Positions 23,103 to 29,717 of a DNA stretch of 59,617 nt are shown here, one piece after another. The first letter of the stretch is position 1. Every line of letters starts with the position of its first letter. The notes under the pieces are model-generated. The model saw nothing but the letters and a program-made list of their open reading frames with translations, was not told where the DNA came from and searched no databases. The stretch spans positions 1 through 59,617 of IMG/VR virus record IMGVR_UViG_3300032285_001005, one strand, 5' to 3'. The DNA is from a virus. The position numbers were made by a program, and so were the translations under genes.

Positions 23103-23310
23103 TCAAGCGCAAGCTTTAGGTCTGGACATAAGACCTGACGGGGCGAAAGCTTTAGTTGTTCTTTACAAGGGCGCAGCTTTCGCATGGGTAGAAAGATCAC
23201 AGCGTGACCGTCACCTATGGCGGGGCGTGACAGTATCAGGGGCGCTGTTTCACGCTAGGACTGTTTCGGAGTTAATCGATACCTTAGCAGCCAACCTGCC
23301 CCCGTCTTAA
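23092..23310 (+). CDS. Third small protein of the AAA+ operon
   Basis: 72 residues beginning MTPNQAQALGLDIRPDG and containing ALVVLYKGAAFAWVER. The ATG overlaps the upstream gene end by 11 bases. It is followed by a strong terminator, so it closes the operon. No family is recognised; it is small and mixed alpha/beta. Confidence 0.55.
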   Translation: MTPNQAQALGLDIRPDGAKALVVLYKGAAFAWVERSQRDRHLWRGVTVSGALFHARTVSELIDTLAANLPPS

Positions 23311-23594
23311 TTGTCTGCCCCTGTCGTGTCATCAAGCCCCCCGCTTTCGGGGGGCTTTTTTTGTTCCGTGTCATCTAATGGCACAGGTACAAGCGCCAAG
23401 CGATAGCCGAAAACATGGGCAATATGCGCGACCGTCGACAAGCGCAGATCGGTATTGATTCCTACCTTTGTCATCGTGGCATGTGACAGACCCGCCAGCT
23501 TCAGGAGTCGCCGTTGTGACAGCTTGTGCTTGTCGCGTTCAGCCAGAACCCACTTGGAGAACTGGGAGGTAGACTTCAAAAATATTAAATCCAT
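23307..23594 (-). CDS. XRE-like helix-turn-helix regulator
   Basis: 95 residues. The HTH spans about 22-65: KHKLSQRRLLKLAGLSHATM, then LRLSTVAHIAHVFGYRLALV, the usual XRE/antitoxin pattern. The C-terminal tail (EQKKPPESGG) is encoded by the hairpin of the opposing operon's terminator. The ATG at 23594 shares a base with the upstream stop (TGATG). It may bind the palindromes in the 20247-20858 or 24698-25149 regions; no toxin gene is adjacent. Confidence 0.7.
   Translation of the reverse strand: MDLIFLKSTSQFSKWVLAERDKHKLSQRRLLKLAGLSHATMTKVGINTDLRLSTVAHIAHVFGYRLALVPVPLDDTEQKKPPESGGLDDTTGADN
23334..23362 (+). terminator. Strong terminator ending the AAA+ operon
   Basis: Arms gccccccg (23336-23343) and cggggggc (23348-23355) enclose a cttt loop and are followed by seven Ts. 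It lies 25 bases after the last stop of the operon, inside the 3' end of the convergent HTH gene. Confidence 0.9.
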
Positions 23595-24052
23595 CACGCG
23601 CACTCATAATCCATAACCGAGCGATTTCGGTCTAGCTTTTCGTTTATGTGGTCCAGCATGTCTTGCCACGGCACAGGATAGCTCAACACTAAATCCGCTT
23701 CGGGCGGTTGCTCACTGGTGTTCAAGGCCAATATGTCACGACAGTTGTACACGTGGATTAACTCCTGAGCCGGATGACTTATGACATTCCAGACATTGCA
23801 ATAGTGTTCACTGCGTTTGTACTGCCACGATATCTGGGACGGACGCCATAGGCCCTCGGTCTTGAACTTCTTGGTCTTGCAAACTTTTAACTCGATCCAA
23901 AACTCTCCGAACTTTGTGGCACCATTGATATCCGGCATCCCTGTGCCGACCCGTGCCTCAAGCCTCGTCCATTCCACTCCCGTCGGAGTCGCTTTCTTCA
24001 AGCTCTGCCACATCTTCGCCTCGGTCATCAAAATCGAGTATCTCGGCATCAT
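23594..24052 (-). CDS. PD-(D/E)XK-type nuclease
   Basis: Up to 152 residues; possible starts are 24052, 24028 (MTEAKMWQ) or 24013, all inside the TerS 3' end. Residues around the core fit a PD-(D/E)XK nuclease: Glu in WTRLEARVG, then GMPDINGA, then FWIELKVCK (Glu-x-Lys), followed by RPSQISWQYKR. This VRR-NUC-like pattern is common in phage resolvase-like or repair nucleases. It lies between terminase small subunit and HTH genes with overlapping ends, implying one leftward transcript. Confidence 0.65.
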   Translation of the reverse strand: MMPRYSILMTEAKMWQSLKKATPTGVEWTRLEARVGTGMPDINGATKFGEFWIELKVCKTKKFKTEGLWRPSQISWQYKRSEHYCNVWNVISHPAQELIHVYNCRDILALNTSEQPPEADLVLSYPVPWQDMLDHINEKLDRNRSVMDYECA

Positions 24053-24662
24053 CCCTCACTGCGGTTGTCATAACTTCCTTGATATCATTATCAGGGATGT
24101 CGATGACATTGGTAGAACTAGGCAAGGCCAGCATCGGGAACTCAGCTTGAAGCCTGCGAATCTCGTTCATGACTTCGTCCCGTGACATCTGGTCAATCTT
24201 ACCTACCAAGATTTCAGACCGTGACACATACAAGCCTGCCGCTTGTCCACGGGATTTCTCAGCCGCGACCGCCGCTGTGAAGTTTCCCTTCTCCAAAGCC
24301 GCATCTCTGATCTCAGCCAGCTTGGTGACATGGCTATCAAAAGTCACATCTGCGCGATGTGCTAACGCTTCTCTGATCTCTTCCACTCGTTTCACCACCC
24401 TTGGAAAGTATTTCTCATTCAGGAGTAACCAACCCAAGACCTTGGGCTTCTTACAAGTGTATCCCGCACGACGCACGGCTTCGGTCTGTGACAGATTCCC
24501 GCCCGCATACAATCGGGCGAACTCTTCCTGCTTGGGCGTTATACCATAAACCCGCCGTGTGTTTGCCACGGGCTTCAGAACTTTGTGAAGCTCCACGGGC
24601 AACGGCCTGCGGATGTCTTGCACTGGTCTGCCACGCTTCTTCTGTTTCAGGAATGACGCCAT
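23958..24662 (-). CDS. Terminase small subunit
   Basis: 234 residues. A basic N-terminus is followed by the DNA-binding helix-turn-helix GITPKQEEFARLYAGGNLSQ and TEAVRRAGYTCKKP (about 40-75), then FPRVVKRVEEIREALAHRAD and THVTKLAEIRDAALEKGNF-like helices of the Terminase_2 family. The C-terminus is acidic. It recognises the packaging site for TerL. The likely promoter has its -10 only six bases before the ATG, so the mRNA may be leaderless. Confidence 0.75.
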   Translation of the reverse strand: MASFLKQKKRGRPVQDIRRPLPVELHKVLKPVANTRRVYGITPKQEEFARLYAGGNLSQTEAVRRAGYTCKKPKVLGWLLLNEKYFPRVVKRVEEIREALAHRADVTFDSHVTKLAEIRDAALEKGNFTAAVAAEKSRGQAAGLYVSRSEILVGKIDQMSRDEVMNEIRRLQAEFPMLALPSSTNVIDIPDNDIKEVMTTAVRDDAEILDFDDRGEDVAELEESDSDGSGMDEA

Positions 24663-24668
24663 GTCAGG

Positions 24669-24697
24669 AGTATAGCCAATTCAAACTGGCGGCTCAA
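24669..24697 (-). promoter_or_regulatory. Promoter of the small-terminase transcript, shared CAGTTTGAATTGGC block
   Basis: On the leftward strand TTGAGC and TATACT are 17 bases apart, and the spacer contains CAGTTTGAATTGGC, also present at the two early promoters near 25542 and 32840. The -10 ends six bases before the ATG. Confidence 0.55.
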
Positions 24698-25149
24698 CAG
24701 AGTTTTGCTATAAGAGCGGTTTTTCCCGTTTAGACAGAAAAGCAAACGTTTCCCGCACACGCACGTCTAGGCATAATATTGTACCCATGCAACTATGTCA
24801 TAGCTAATTGTGATAAAGGGAGTGTATCGACTCTGCTATGCACTGGAGGTAGACCCTTTATTGCAATCCCTTATTTATCAATGGGTTATCGATCCAATAA
24901 AGACTCTGAGCCAATAAAGGGCTTCCCAATGGCCGAAAAAATAATTTATGTCTAATTTGGCTGAAACGCCCTATACTCAATATATTCAATGACTTACAAT
25001 TTTAAGAGTCGATATAGAGTCGATATCTTTATATAATTCTCCTCCTTATAGCAAAGGTCCAAGGACCGAGGACCACCCTCCTTGACCATCATGTCATTTC
25101 TTGATAGTCCTTACACCGTTGACATAGCTACATGACACGGAGAACTTAC
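24698..25149. other. AT-rich noncoding region between divergent transcripts
   Basis: About 450 bases without a convincing gene. It contains tandem copies of gagtcgatat (25006-25015, 25017-25026) with an inverted copy near 24826, an inverted ataaaggg/ccctttat pair (24813-24820, 24854-24861), two ccaataaag repeats, and the dispersed word ggaccgagg near 25063. It is the most AT-rich gap and could hold early promoters or an origin. Confidence 0.5.
25006..25037 (+). promoter_or_regulatory. Candidate early promoter with tandem operator-like repeats
   Basis: A perfect TATAAT (25032-25037) follows two direct 10-bp repeats gagtcgatat spaced 11 bases apart, which occupy the -35 zone. No consensus -35 is present, so an activator or repressor binding the repeats is plausible. 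Confidence 0.35.
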
Positions 25150-25464
25150 ATGGAAGACTTTGAGATATTATCCGAGATGATTGAGCGCGGCGTTGCCAAG
25201 CCAGCGAGCAAGCGTCAGCCAGTCGCCATTGATTGGGGAGTGATCGAGGACGGTGACAGCGTTGTGGCGCACAGTGCGAAGCGGGCGGCGGTTTTGATAT
25301 CGTCATTCAAGCATCACCAGAAGAACAGTCCGAAGCATCAATGTTTTTCGATAAGCCAACGCAAGCAAGCGGATGGTTCGGTGCGTCTCTTCTTTGAAGA
25401 CACTGATAAAACATTAAGAGAAAAGCTTTTGAGACGTGGTATCATCTTACCAAAAAGTAAGTGA
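25150..25464 (+). CDS. Early protein, unknown
   Basis: 104 residues from the ATG at 25150, which has GGAGA six bases upstream; an ATG at 25132 is in frame. The N-terminal half is acidic (MEDFEILSEMIERGVAK). The C-terminal half is basic with SFKHHQKNSPKHQCFSISQR and ends KLLRRGIILPKSK. It is the first gene of the rightward early block and has its own terminator. No family is recognised. Confidence 0.55.
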   Translation: MEDFEILSEMIERGVAKPASKRQPVAIDWGVIEDGDSVVAHSAKRAAVLISSFKHHQKNSPKHQCFSISQRKQADGSVRLFFEDTDKTLREKLLRRGIILPKSK

Positions 25465-25474
25465 TATCAACCAC

Positions 25475-25530
25475 TTAAAGCGGCCAACCTGTAAGCAATC
25501 CTTACAAGTTGCGCCGCTTTAAAATTATTT
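25475..25530 (+). terminator. Large stem-loop after the first early gene
   Basis: A perfect 10-bp stem ttaaagcggc/gccgctttaa (25475-25484 with 25513-25522) encloses a second gtaag/cttac stem and is followed by aaattattt. It separates the first early gene from the promoter at 25542. Confidence 0.6.
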
Positions 25531-25541
25531 TAAAAACCCTA

Positions 25542-25568
25542 TTGACAGTTTTAATTGGCACTTATAAC
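25542..25568 (+). promoter_or_regulatory. Early promoter-like block, copy 1
   Basis: The sequence from TTGACA through AGTTTTAATTGGCACTTATAAC is nearly identical to that at 32840. The -35-like and TATA-like boxes are only 14-15 bases apart, yet the spacer is conserved, so a specific regulator or polymerase form may read it. A 6-bp hairpin (atcagc/gctgat) follows in the leader. Confidence 0.55.
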
Positions 25569-25615
25569 TTTAAACCCATCAGCAAGAACGCTGATTCGAA
25601 GAAAGGAAGAAAGCG

Positions 25616-25924
25616 ATGAACACTAAGACCCAATCCCCAGATAACGATATCGATATGATCGCTGAGACGTTTGGTTTGACCGAAGGTCTTTGCAAGATGG
25701 TTGTAATCAACGTTGTGGAAACCTTGAAGGAAAAGCACTCTGAAGCAGACATTATGCGGACGGTGGTATTTGCCGTGTTGGAATTTGGTTTAAAGCTTGG
25801 ATTGATGGCGACGACTGGCGTGGATGACTTCCGTGGAATGGTTGACCGGATGGTGGATAACCTTGTTCAGCACGACGAAGACGTGCAACGGATATTTGAA
25901 GATCGGAAAAAGGCTCAGAATTAA
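25616..25924 (+). CDS. Early helical protein, unknown
   Basis: 102 residues, predicted all-helical (IAETFGLTEGLCKMVVINVV, then DIMRTVVFAVLEFGLKLGLM). The leader gaagaaaggaagaaagcg before the ATG closely matches that of the gene at 32903. It resembles in style the 150-aa protein at 27860. Function is unknown. Confidence 0.6.
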   Translation: MNTKTQSPDNDIDMIAETFGLTEGLCKMVVINVVETLKEKHSEADIMRTVVFAVLEFGLKLGLMATTGVDDFRGMVDRMVDNLVQHDEDVQRIFEDRKKAQN

Positions 25925-25959
25925 TTCTGAGCCTACCCTTCGAATGACGGAGAAATGTC

Positions 25960-26211
25960 ATGCAACTGAATATCGAAACAAATAGAAACGGCTACGAACG
26001 GTTAATCACACCGGACTTTGCTTGTTTGTATTACAAGAAAGAAAGCAATGTCTGCTATCGCGTTTCGACTGAGTCTGACGTGCAGTGGGAAGAAACAAAT
26101 CATTGCGGGTGGATATTTAACGAGCAGTCTTTGCGACAGGCCGCAGAATTATTCTTGCGTCTGGCTGACGATATTTCAGATGCTCTTGAACAAAGGACCG
26201 AGGACCAATGA
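25960..26211 (+). CDS. Early protein, unknown
   Basis: 83 residues, with ERLITPDFACLYYKKESNVC and a C-terminal helix (LRQAAELFLRLADDISDALE). The stop overlaps the next start (ATGA). The dispersed repeat ggaccgagg lies in its last codons. No domain is recognised. Confidence 0.55.
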   Translation: MQLNIETNRNGYERLITPDFACLYYKKESNVCYRVSTESDVQWEETNHCGWIFNEQSLRQAAELFLRLADDISDALEQRTEDQ

Positions 26212-26354
26212 CACAGGAAAAGATCACAGTAGAAGCATTACTCATAGCTTTGCAAAACCTATACACGTGGATGGCGGAGTACTATCCGAGTTCGGTAAAC
26301 AACAGCCCTGCCATGAAAGCCGCTTTTGAAATCATAAAGGAACAGAACCAATGA
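26208..26354 (+). CDS. Very small early protein
   Basis: 48 residues, MTQEKITVEALLIALQNLYT followed by WMAEYYPSSVNNSPAMKAAF. Both ends overlap neighbours by ATGA, which strongly supports translation. It is probably a short helical hairpin. Function is unknown. Confidence 0.6.
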   Translation: MTQEKITVEALLIALQNLYTWMAEYYPSSVNNSPAMKAAFEIIKEQNQ

Positions 26355-26623
26355 CCGATGACATCTTAGAAAGACCAATCACCTACATCGTAAAGATCAG
26401 CCGCACAAAAACAGAAACCGCTTTGATCCCTGTTGTCGCTATGTCCGCAGACGAAGCCATGACAAAGGCTTGGGCAAGACGAGCGGGCAACCATCACGAA
26501 TGGCGCGTGACTGGGACAGATGAGAAGTTGCACGGCATCGTTGACACACGAGGCTTTGCCAATGACTTTCAAACGGAACAATACAACAAAGGTTTTGTAA
26601 CCAATGAACCACACAAAGTTTGA
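26351..26623 (+). CDS. Early protein, unknown
   Basis: 90 residues. The core ITYIVKISRTKTETALIPVV followed by AMSADEAMTKAWARRAGNHH suggests a small beta-alpha fold, as in many phage accessory proteins. It overlaps the previous gene by four bases and the next by twenty. No known family assigned. Confidence 0.55.
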   Translation: MTDDILERPITYIVKISRTKTETALIPVVAMSADEAMTKAWARRAGNHHEWRVTGTDEKLHGIVDTRGFANDFQTEQYNKGFVTNEPHKV

Positions 26624-26849
26624 AACAAGCTTCACACTCAAACGTGAATGTGACGCGGGCAACTCTATTGACACGAAGATCCAATACATCCAAGGGGTGC
26701 CAATGGTTATGGTAGTAACGCAAGGAACCAATCGTATAGAGTTCACACCACCGGAAGCCGTTGCTTTCCAATATGCGATGCGAGAGTTTGGCGCTTTTAA
26801 AAGCATTGTAGGTCGGATGAACAGTCCCGACACAGACGACGACGATTGA
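26604..26849 (+). CDS. Early protein, unknown
   Basis: 81 residues, beta-rich N-terminal part (KFETSFTLKRECDAGNSIDT), helical middle (PPEAVAFQYAMREFGAFKSI) and a short acidic end (DTDDDD). It overlaps the previous gene by 20 bases. Function is unknown. Confidence 0.55.
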   Translation: MNHTKFETSFTLKRECDAGNSIDTKIQYIQGVPMVMVVTQGTNRIEFTPPEAVAFQYAMREFGAFKSIVGRMNSPDTDDDD

Positions 26850-26861
26850 TAGGAGCGAGTG

Positions 26862-27068
26862 ATGACACAGCCAGTGACATATGTATGCAAAGCTTGCCAA
26901 GGGGCGAACGTTTTGAAAGATGCTTTCGCTTATTGGGATGCGTTTGACCAAGAATGGAAAGTGCAGAATAATTTTAGTGGCGGCGCAGTGTGCGAAGATT
27001 GCGATGGCCCGACAATCTTGGTTAAAATAGAATTACACAAGGCCAGAGAACAAGGAGAAAGCAAATGA
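26862..27068 (+). CDS. Early zinc-finger protein
   Basis: 68 residues. One CKAC pair (about residues 9-12) and one CEDC pair (about 46-49) with an FAYWDAFDQEWKVQNNFSGG segment between, likely binding one zinc. AGGAG precedes the ATG by six bases. The stop overlaps the next start. It may be a small nucleic-acid-binding or host-takeover protein; not established. Confidence 0.6.
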   Translation: MTQPVTYVCKACQGANVLKDAFAYWDAFDQEWKVQNNFSGGAVCEDCDGPTILVKIELHKAREQGESK

Positions 27069-27352
27069 CACGAACGACAATCATTAAATCTGACATGGGT
27101 ACAGCAAAGATACTCTACCCAGAAGAAGCACAGCAACAGACCGAGTGCATCATGTTGTTGAAGCAACAGGTTGACACATTTGTCGAAGCGAACATGCCAG
27201 ACAGAAACGTCTTGCAGTCTTATGGCACGGCGTTGAGTTCCTTGGTGACACTCGCAACCATTCTGGCGATGCACTTGGAGATGAGCCAAGAAGATATAAC
27301 CAAACTATTTACCATGGCAGTAGAAGGAAACTATAAAAATGCTAAACGCTGA
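27065..27352 (+). CDS. Early helical protein, unknown
   Basis: 95 residues, mainly helical (EECIMLLKQQVDTFVEANMP-like region, then YGTALSSLVTLATILAMHLE). It overlaps both neighbours (four and fourteen bases). It resembles in style the 102-aa and 150-aa helical early proteins. Function is unknown. Confidence 0.55.
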   Translation: MTRTTIIKSDMGTAKILYPEEAQQQTECIMLLKQQVDTFVEANMPDRNVLQSYGTALSSLVTLATILAMHLEMSQEDITKLFTMAVEGNYKNAKR

Positions 27353-27644
27353 AACAAGAAAGTCAGTCGCAGTGATTACGAAGATTTCAAAGCCGCGTGT
27401 CATGGAGTTGCCGAAGGTCAGAGCCAATGCGAGGCCGCGTCCGATTGACCCGCGCTCGATGCAAGGTAGGTTGACGCTCGCCATCTTGGCTTTGAAGATT
27501 GGTGAGATGATCAAGATCAAATACGATGGCCCCGATGGCAATGTGTCAGGACGGATCGGCGCTTTCAGGAAGAAGAACCCCGACGTTAAGATCACCACGC
27601 GCAAGCTTGATGAAGAGACGCTCGGTATCTGGCGGCTTGTGTGA
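27339..27644 (+). CDS. Early basic protein, unknown
   Basis: 101 residues, basic. PRVMELPKVRANARPRPIDP is followed by a compact domain with ILALKIGEMIKIKYDGPDGN, RIGAFRKKNPDVKITTR and a C-terminal WRLV. The C-terminal part could be a small DNA-binding fold. No family is recognised. Confidence 0.55.
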   Translation: MLNAETRKSVAVITKISKPRVMELPKVRANARPRPIDPRSMQGRLTLAILALKIGEMIKIKYDGPDGNVSGRIGAFRKKNPDVKITTRKLDEETLGIWRLV

Positions 27645-27653
27645 GTGCGCCCG

Positions 27654-27863
27654 ATGACAAATGATCCACACTACGTGACGCCTGAAGAGGCAGGGAAAAT
27701 GATATGCCCCCACAAACCAAATCAAATGAGCATTTGGTGTGAAGGCCCAAAATGCATGGCTTGGCGGTGGAAACCTACCCATCGTCAAGCAGAATGGCCG
27801 ACGCCGCAGACTGTTAAGGAATACAGCACAACTCACGGCTATTGCGGGATGGTACGGTCATGA
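27654..27863 (+). CDS. Small Cys-rich early protein
   Basis: 69 residues. The segment MICPHKPNQMSIWCEGPKCM is followed by AWRWKP. Three Cys in a C-x10-C-x4-C-type pattern plus His suggest metal binding. Short proteins with this C..CxxxxCMAWR pattern recur in many phages. The stop overlaps the next ATG (ATGA). Confidence 0.6.
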   Translation: MTNDPHYVTPEEAGKMICPHKPNQMSIWCEGPKCMAWRWKPTHRQAEWPTPQTVKEYSTTHGYCGMVRS

Positions 27864-28312
27864 CACAAAGCGACGAAGAACTATCCAAGGTCATAGGATC
27901 GCATTTAGTGAAAGCAGGTGTGCATCCCATGACGGCGTCAGCCCTAATCAAAACCGCGATTGTCCATCGTGACATGACGAAAAGGCTGATGGAGACAAGT
28001 GACCAAGAGCAGAAGATGAACATCCTAGGCAATGCCACGGATATGATCATGAACATGCTTCTTGTTCAGTTGTTCCATTCAGCGGAAGCCAGTGGCTTAG
28101 AGGTTGGACGGATGAATTCCGTCTTGATCTCTGTGATGTTGAGCAAGGCGGCGACGGGATGCCTTTTGTCTACTGACACAGAGGACGATGCAAGGGACCT
28201 GTTTAAATCGGTGCAAGCGATTGCGTTCGATAAGACAGTTGAGATAACCGAACTATTCAAGGAACATCTTGAACTGTTGGAAAGAGAAAAGAAAAATGCT
28301 TCAATTCACTAA
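27860..28312 (+). CDS. Early helical protein, unknown
   Basis: 150 residues from the ATG at 27860. Predicted all-helical: EELSKVIGSHLVKAGVHPMT, then AEASGLEVGRMNSVLISVML and SVQAIAFDKTVEITELFKEH. It overlaps both neighbours. It might be related to the other helical early proteins at 25616 and 27065. Function is unknown. Confidence 0.55.
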   Translation: MTQSDEELSKVIGSHLVKAGVHPMTASALIKTAIVHRDMTKRLMETSDQEQKMNILGNATDMIMNMLLVQLFHSAEASGLEVGRMNSVLISVMLSKAATGCLLSTDTEDDARDLFKSVQAIAFDKTVEITELFKEHLELLEREKKNASIH

Positions 28313-28736
28313 TGCCACGGAACTACGGAACCACTACGCGGAACTCAAGCGCAAGTTCCAAGGACCGAGGTACGTCAACTACGTGACACGGCCACAGCCT
28401 CCAAAACCACCGGAGCCTGAACCACCGAAGAGAAAGATATCAACAATCCCCGAACATCTTCTTGAACAATACCGCAAGGGTCCGGTGAACAAGAAGCGTC
28501 AGGCAGTGAACAAGATTATTGAAGAAGTGGGAGAAGTCCACGGGATGACCAAGAACCAAATCTTTTCAGGGTCACGGAAGAAACATATTGTTGCGGCCCG
28601 TCATGAGATTATGTATCGGGTACGCAATGAGGTCGGTATGTCCTACATCGAAATGGGGATTTACTTTAACAGAGACCACACTACAATTTTGAACTCAGTC
28701 TACAAACATTCACAGAGGTTGAAAGCAAATGGCTAA
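28296..28736 (+). CDS. DnaA domain IV-like DNA-binding protein
   Basis: 146 residues from the ATG at 28296. A Pro-rich linker (PPKPPEPEPPKRK) precedes a C-terminal domain that matches the DnaA box-binding domain: FSGSRKKHIVAARHEIMYRV, then GMSYIEMGIYFNRDHTTILN and a final basic helix. The RDHTT signature is diagnostic of DnaA domain IV. No AAA+ part is present. It may bind DnaA boxes at the phage or host origin, recruiting or blocking initiation. Confidence 0.8.
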   Translation: MLQFTNATELRNHYAELKRKFQGPRYVNYVTRPQPPKPPEPEPPKRKISTIPEHLLEQYRKGPVNKKRQAVNKIIEEVGEVHGMTKNQIFSGSRKKHIVAARHEIMYRVRNEVGMSYIEMGIYFNRDHTTILNSVYKHSQRLKANG

Positions 28737-29088
28737 CAGTATCAACGAAATCCTAGATCAGCGCGAGAAGACACACGGTAAATATGCTGACGTGTCAAAG
28801 CTCTCTCAGACTTTGAAAGAGATACTTCGTGACACACCCAACTGGGACAAACTCAACGACGGTCAGAAAGAGTCTCTTGAGATGATCTGCAACAAGCTTG
28901 GTCGGTTACTCAGTGGTGATGCACACTTCCGCGATCATTGGGATGATATTGGCGGGTACGCAGAACTAGGTCAAAGGTCCTCTGTTACCAGTCTGAATAC
29001 GGTTGAGAAGGACTTGGCTCTTGCTTTGTCTTTATCGAATGTCACGGCGATTGCAACGGCGGCAAAGGACGCTAAGAATGTATCTTGA
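28729..29088 (+). CDS. DUF6378-like phage protein
   Basis: 119 residues. NEILDQREKTHGKYADVSKL, then QKESLEMICNKLGRLLSGDA and RDHWDDIGGYAEL match a widespread phage family (DUF6378) rich in conserved His/Asp residues. The pattern (E..KThG, E...K, DhwdDi.gYa) resembles MazG-like nucleotide pyrophosphohydrolases, so a nucleotide-related role is possible but not shown. Confidence 0.65.
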   Translation: MANSINEILDQREKTHGKYADVSKLSQTLKEILRDTPNWDKLNDGQKESLEMICNKLGRLLSGDAHFRDHWDDIGGYAELGQRSSVTSLNTVEKDLALALSLSNVTAIATAAKDAKNVS

Positions 29089-29182
29089 GTTCTTGCTTTC
29101 GATCCTGATGCTGTCGCTTGGCGGCATCGGGATCTTGTCGGTGATCTTATTCTTATCTGGAAAGAAAAAACCTAATGCCTGA
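29078..29182 (+). CDS. Tiny single-span membrane protein
   Basis: 34 residues: MYLEFLLSILMLSLGGIGIL followed by SVILFLSGKKKPNA. It is one hydrophobic helix with a basic tail, overlapping both neighbours. Typical of small early phage membrane effectors; function is unknown. Confidence 0.5.
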   Translation: MYLEFLLSILMLSLGGIGILSVILFLSGKKKPNA

Positions 29183-29381
29183 CATAACGATGTGCAAAGG
29201 AGATACATGTGTGTTGTCGGAAACCTGTTATCGGTCCCCTGCCAGTGGCACGGAACCACACCCAACTAACCAGTCGTGGTTCATTGATGAGCCGTACTGG
29301 CGGGACGGGACCAACCGCCCAACAATCTGCGACTACTATTGGGAAGTCCGTAAAAGAAAGCCGGAGGTACACAGTGAATAG
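29175..29381 (+). CDS. Small Cys-rich phage protein
   Basis: 68 residues: MPDITMCKGDTCVLSETCYR is followed by a Pro/Gln segment, QSWFIDEPYW, and ICDYYWEV. The C-x4-C-x5-C pattern with a distal Cys occurs in a common family of short phage proteins that probably bind metal. Exact function is unknown. Confidence 0.6.
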   Translation: MPDITMCKGDTCVLSETCYRSPASGTEPHPTNQSWFIDEPYWRDGTNRPTICDYYWEVRKRKPEVHSE

Positions 29382-29601
29382 ACATGCTGATCCGATTACG
29401 ATTGATCACATCATTGCCTTACGCAAGCGCGTGGCAGAACTAGAGCGGCAGGTCGAGAACGCCATGTCGTGGGTGATTGCTAAGAAGAGAGAAGAAGAAA
29501 GGATGTTGGGGGCTTTGAAGCGGGTCGCGGATAATGCCTATGACAATCAGATGTTTCATCTGGGCTTGAATACTTTCAAGATGGAGGAACCAATACCATG
29601 A
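29374..29601 (+). CDS. Small coiled-coil protein
   Basis: 75 residues from a GTG at 29374, chosen because GGAGG stands six bases upstream. ITIDHIIALRKRVAELERQV is a clear coiled coil, followed by KKREEERMLGALKRVADNAY. Overlaps both neighbours. Function is unknown. Confidence 0.55.
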   Translation: MNRHADPITIDHIIALRKRVAELERQVENAMSWVIAKKREEERMLGALKRVADNAYDNQMFHLGLNTFKMEEPIP

Positions 29602-29717
29602 GAAAGTGGATCGTGCGCCACGAAGAAGTGGGCAAAGACATCTTAGCCTTGTGGGAGAACGACAACGGCGACAGGTGGTATGTGCAGGTCGTGATTAACG
29701 GGGAGGTGCAGTGGTGA
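29598..29717 (+). CDS. Tiny early protein
   Basis: 39 residues, MRKWIVRHEEVGKDILALWE followed by NDNGDRWYVQVVINGEVQW. It overlaps both neighbours through ATGA/TGATG junctions, supporting expression. No known function. Confidence 0.5.
   Translation: MRKWIVRHEEVGKDILALWENDNGDRWYVQVVINGEVQW

Noticed and set aside
27860-28312. Temperate lifestyle from an integrase or CI-type repressor
   Set aside because: No integrase, excisionase or clear CI-like repressor is visible; only a small XRE-like protein at 23307-23594.
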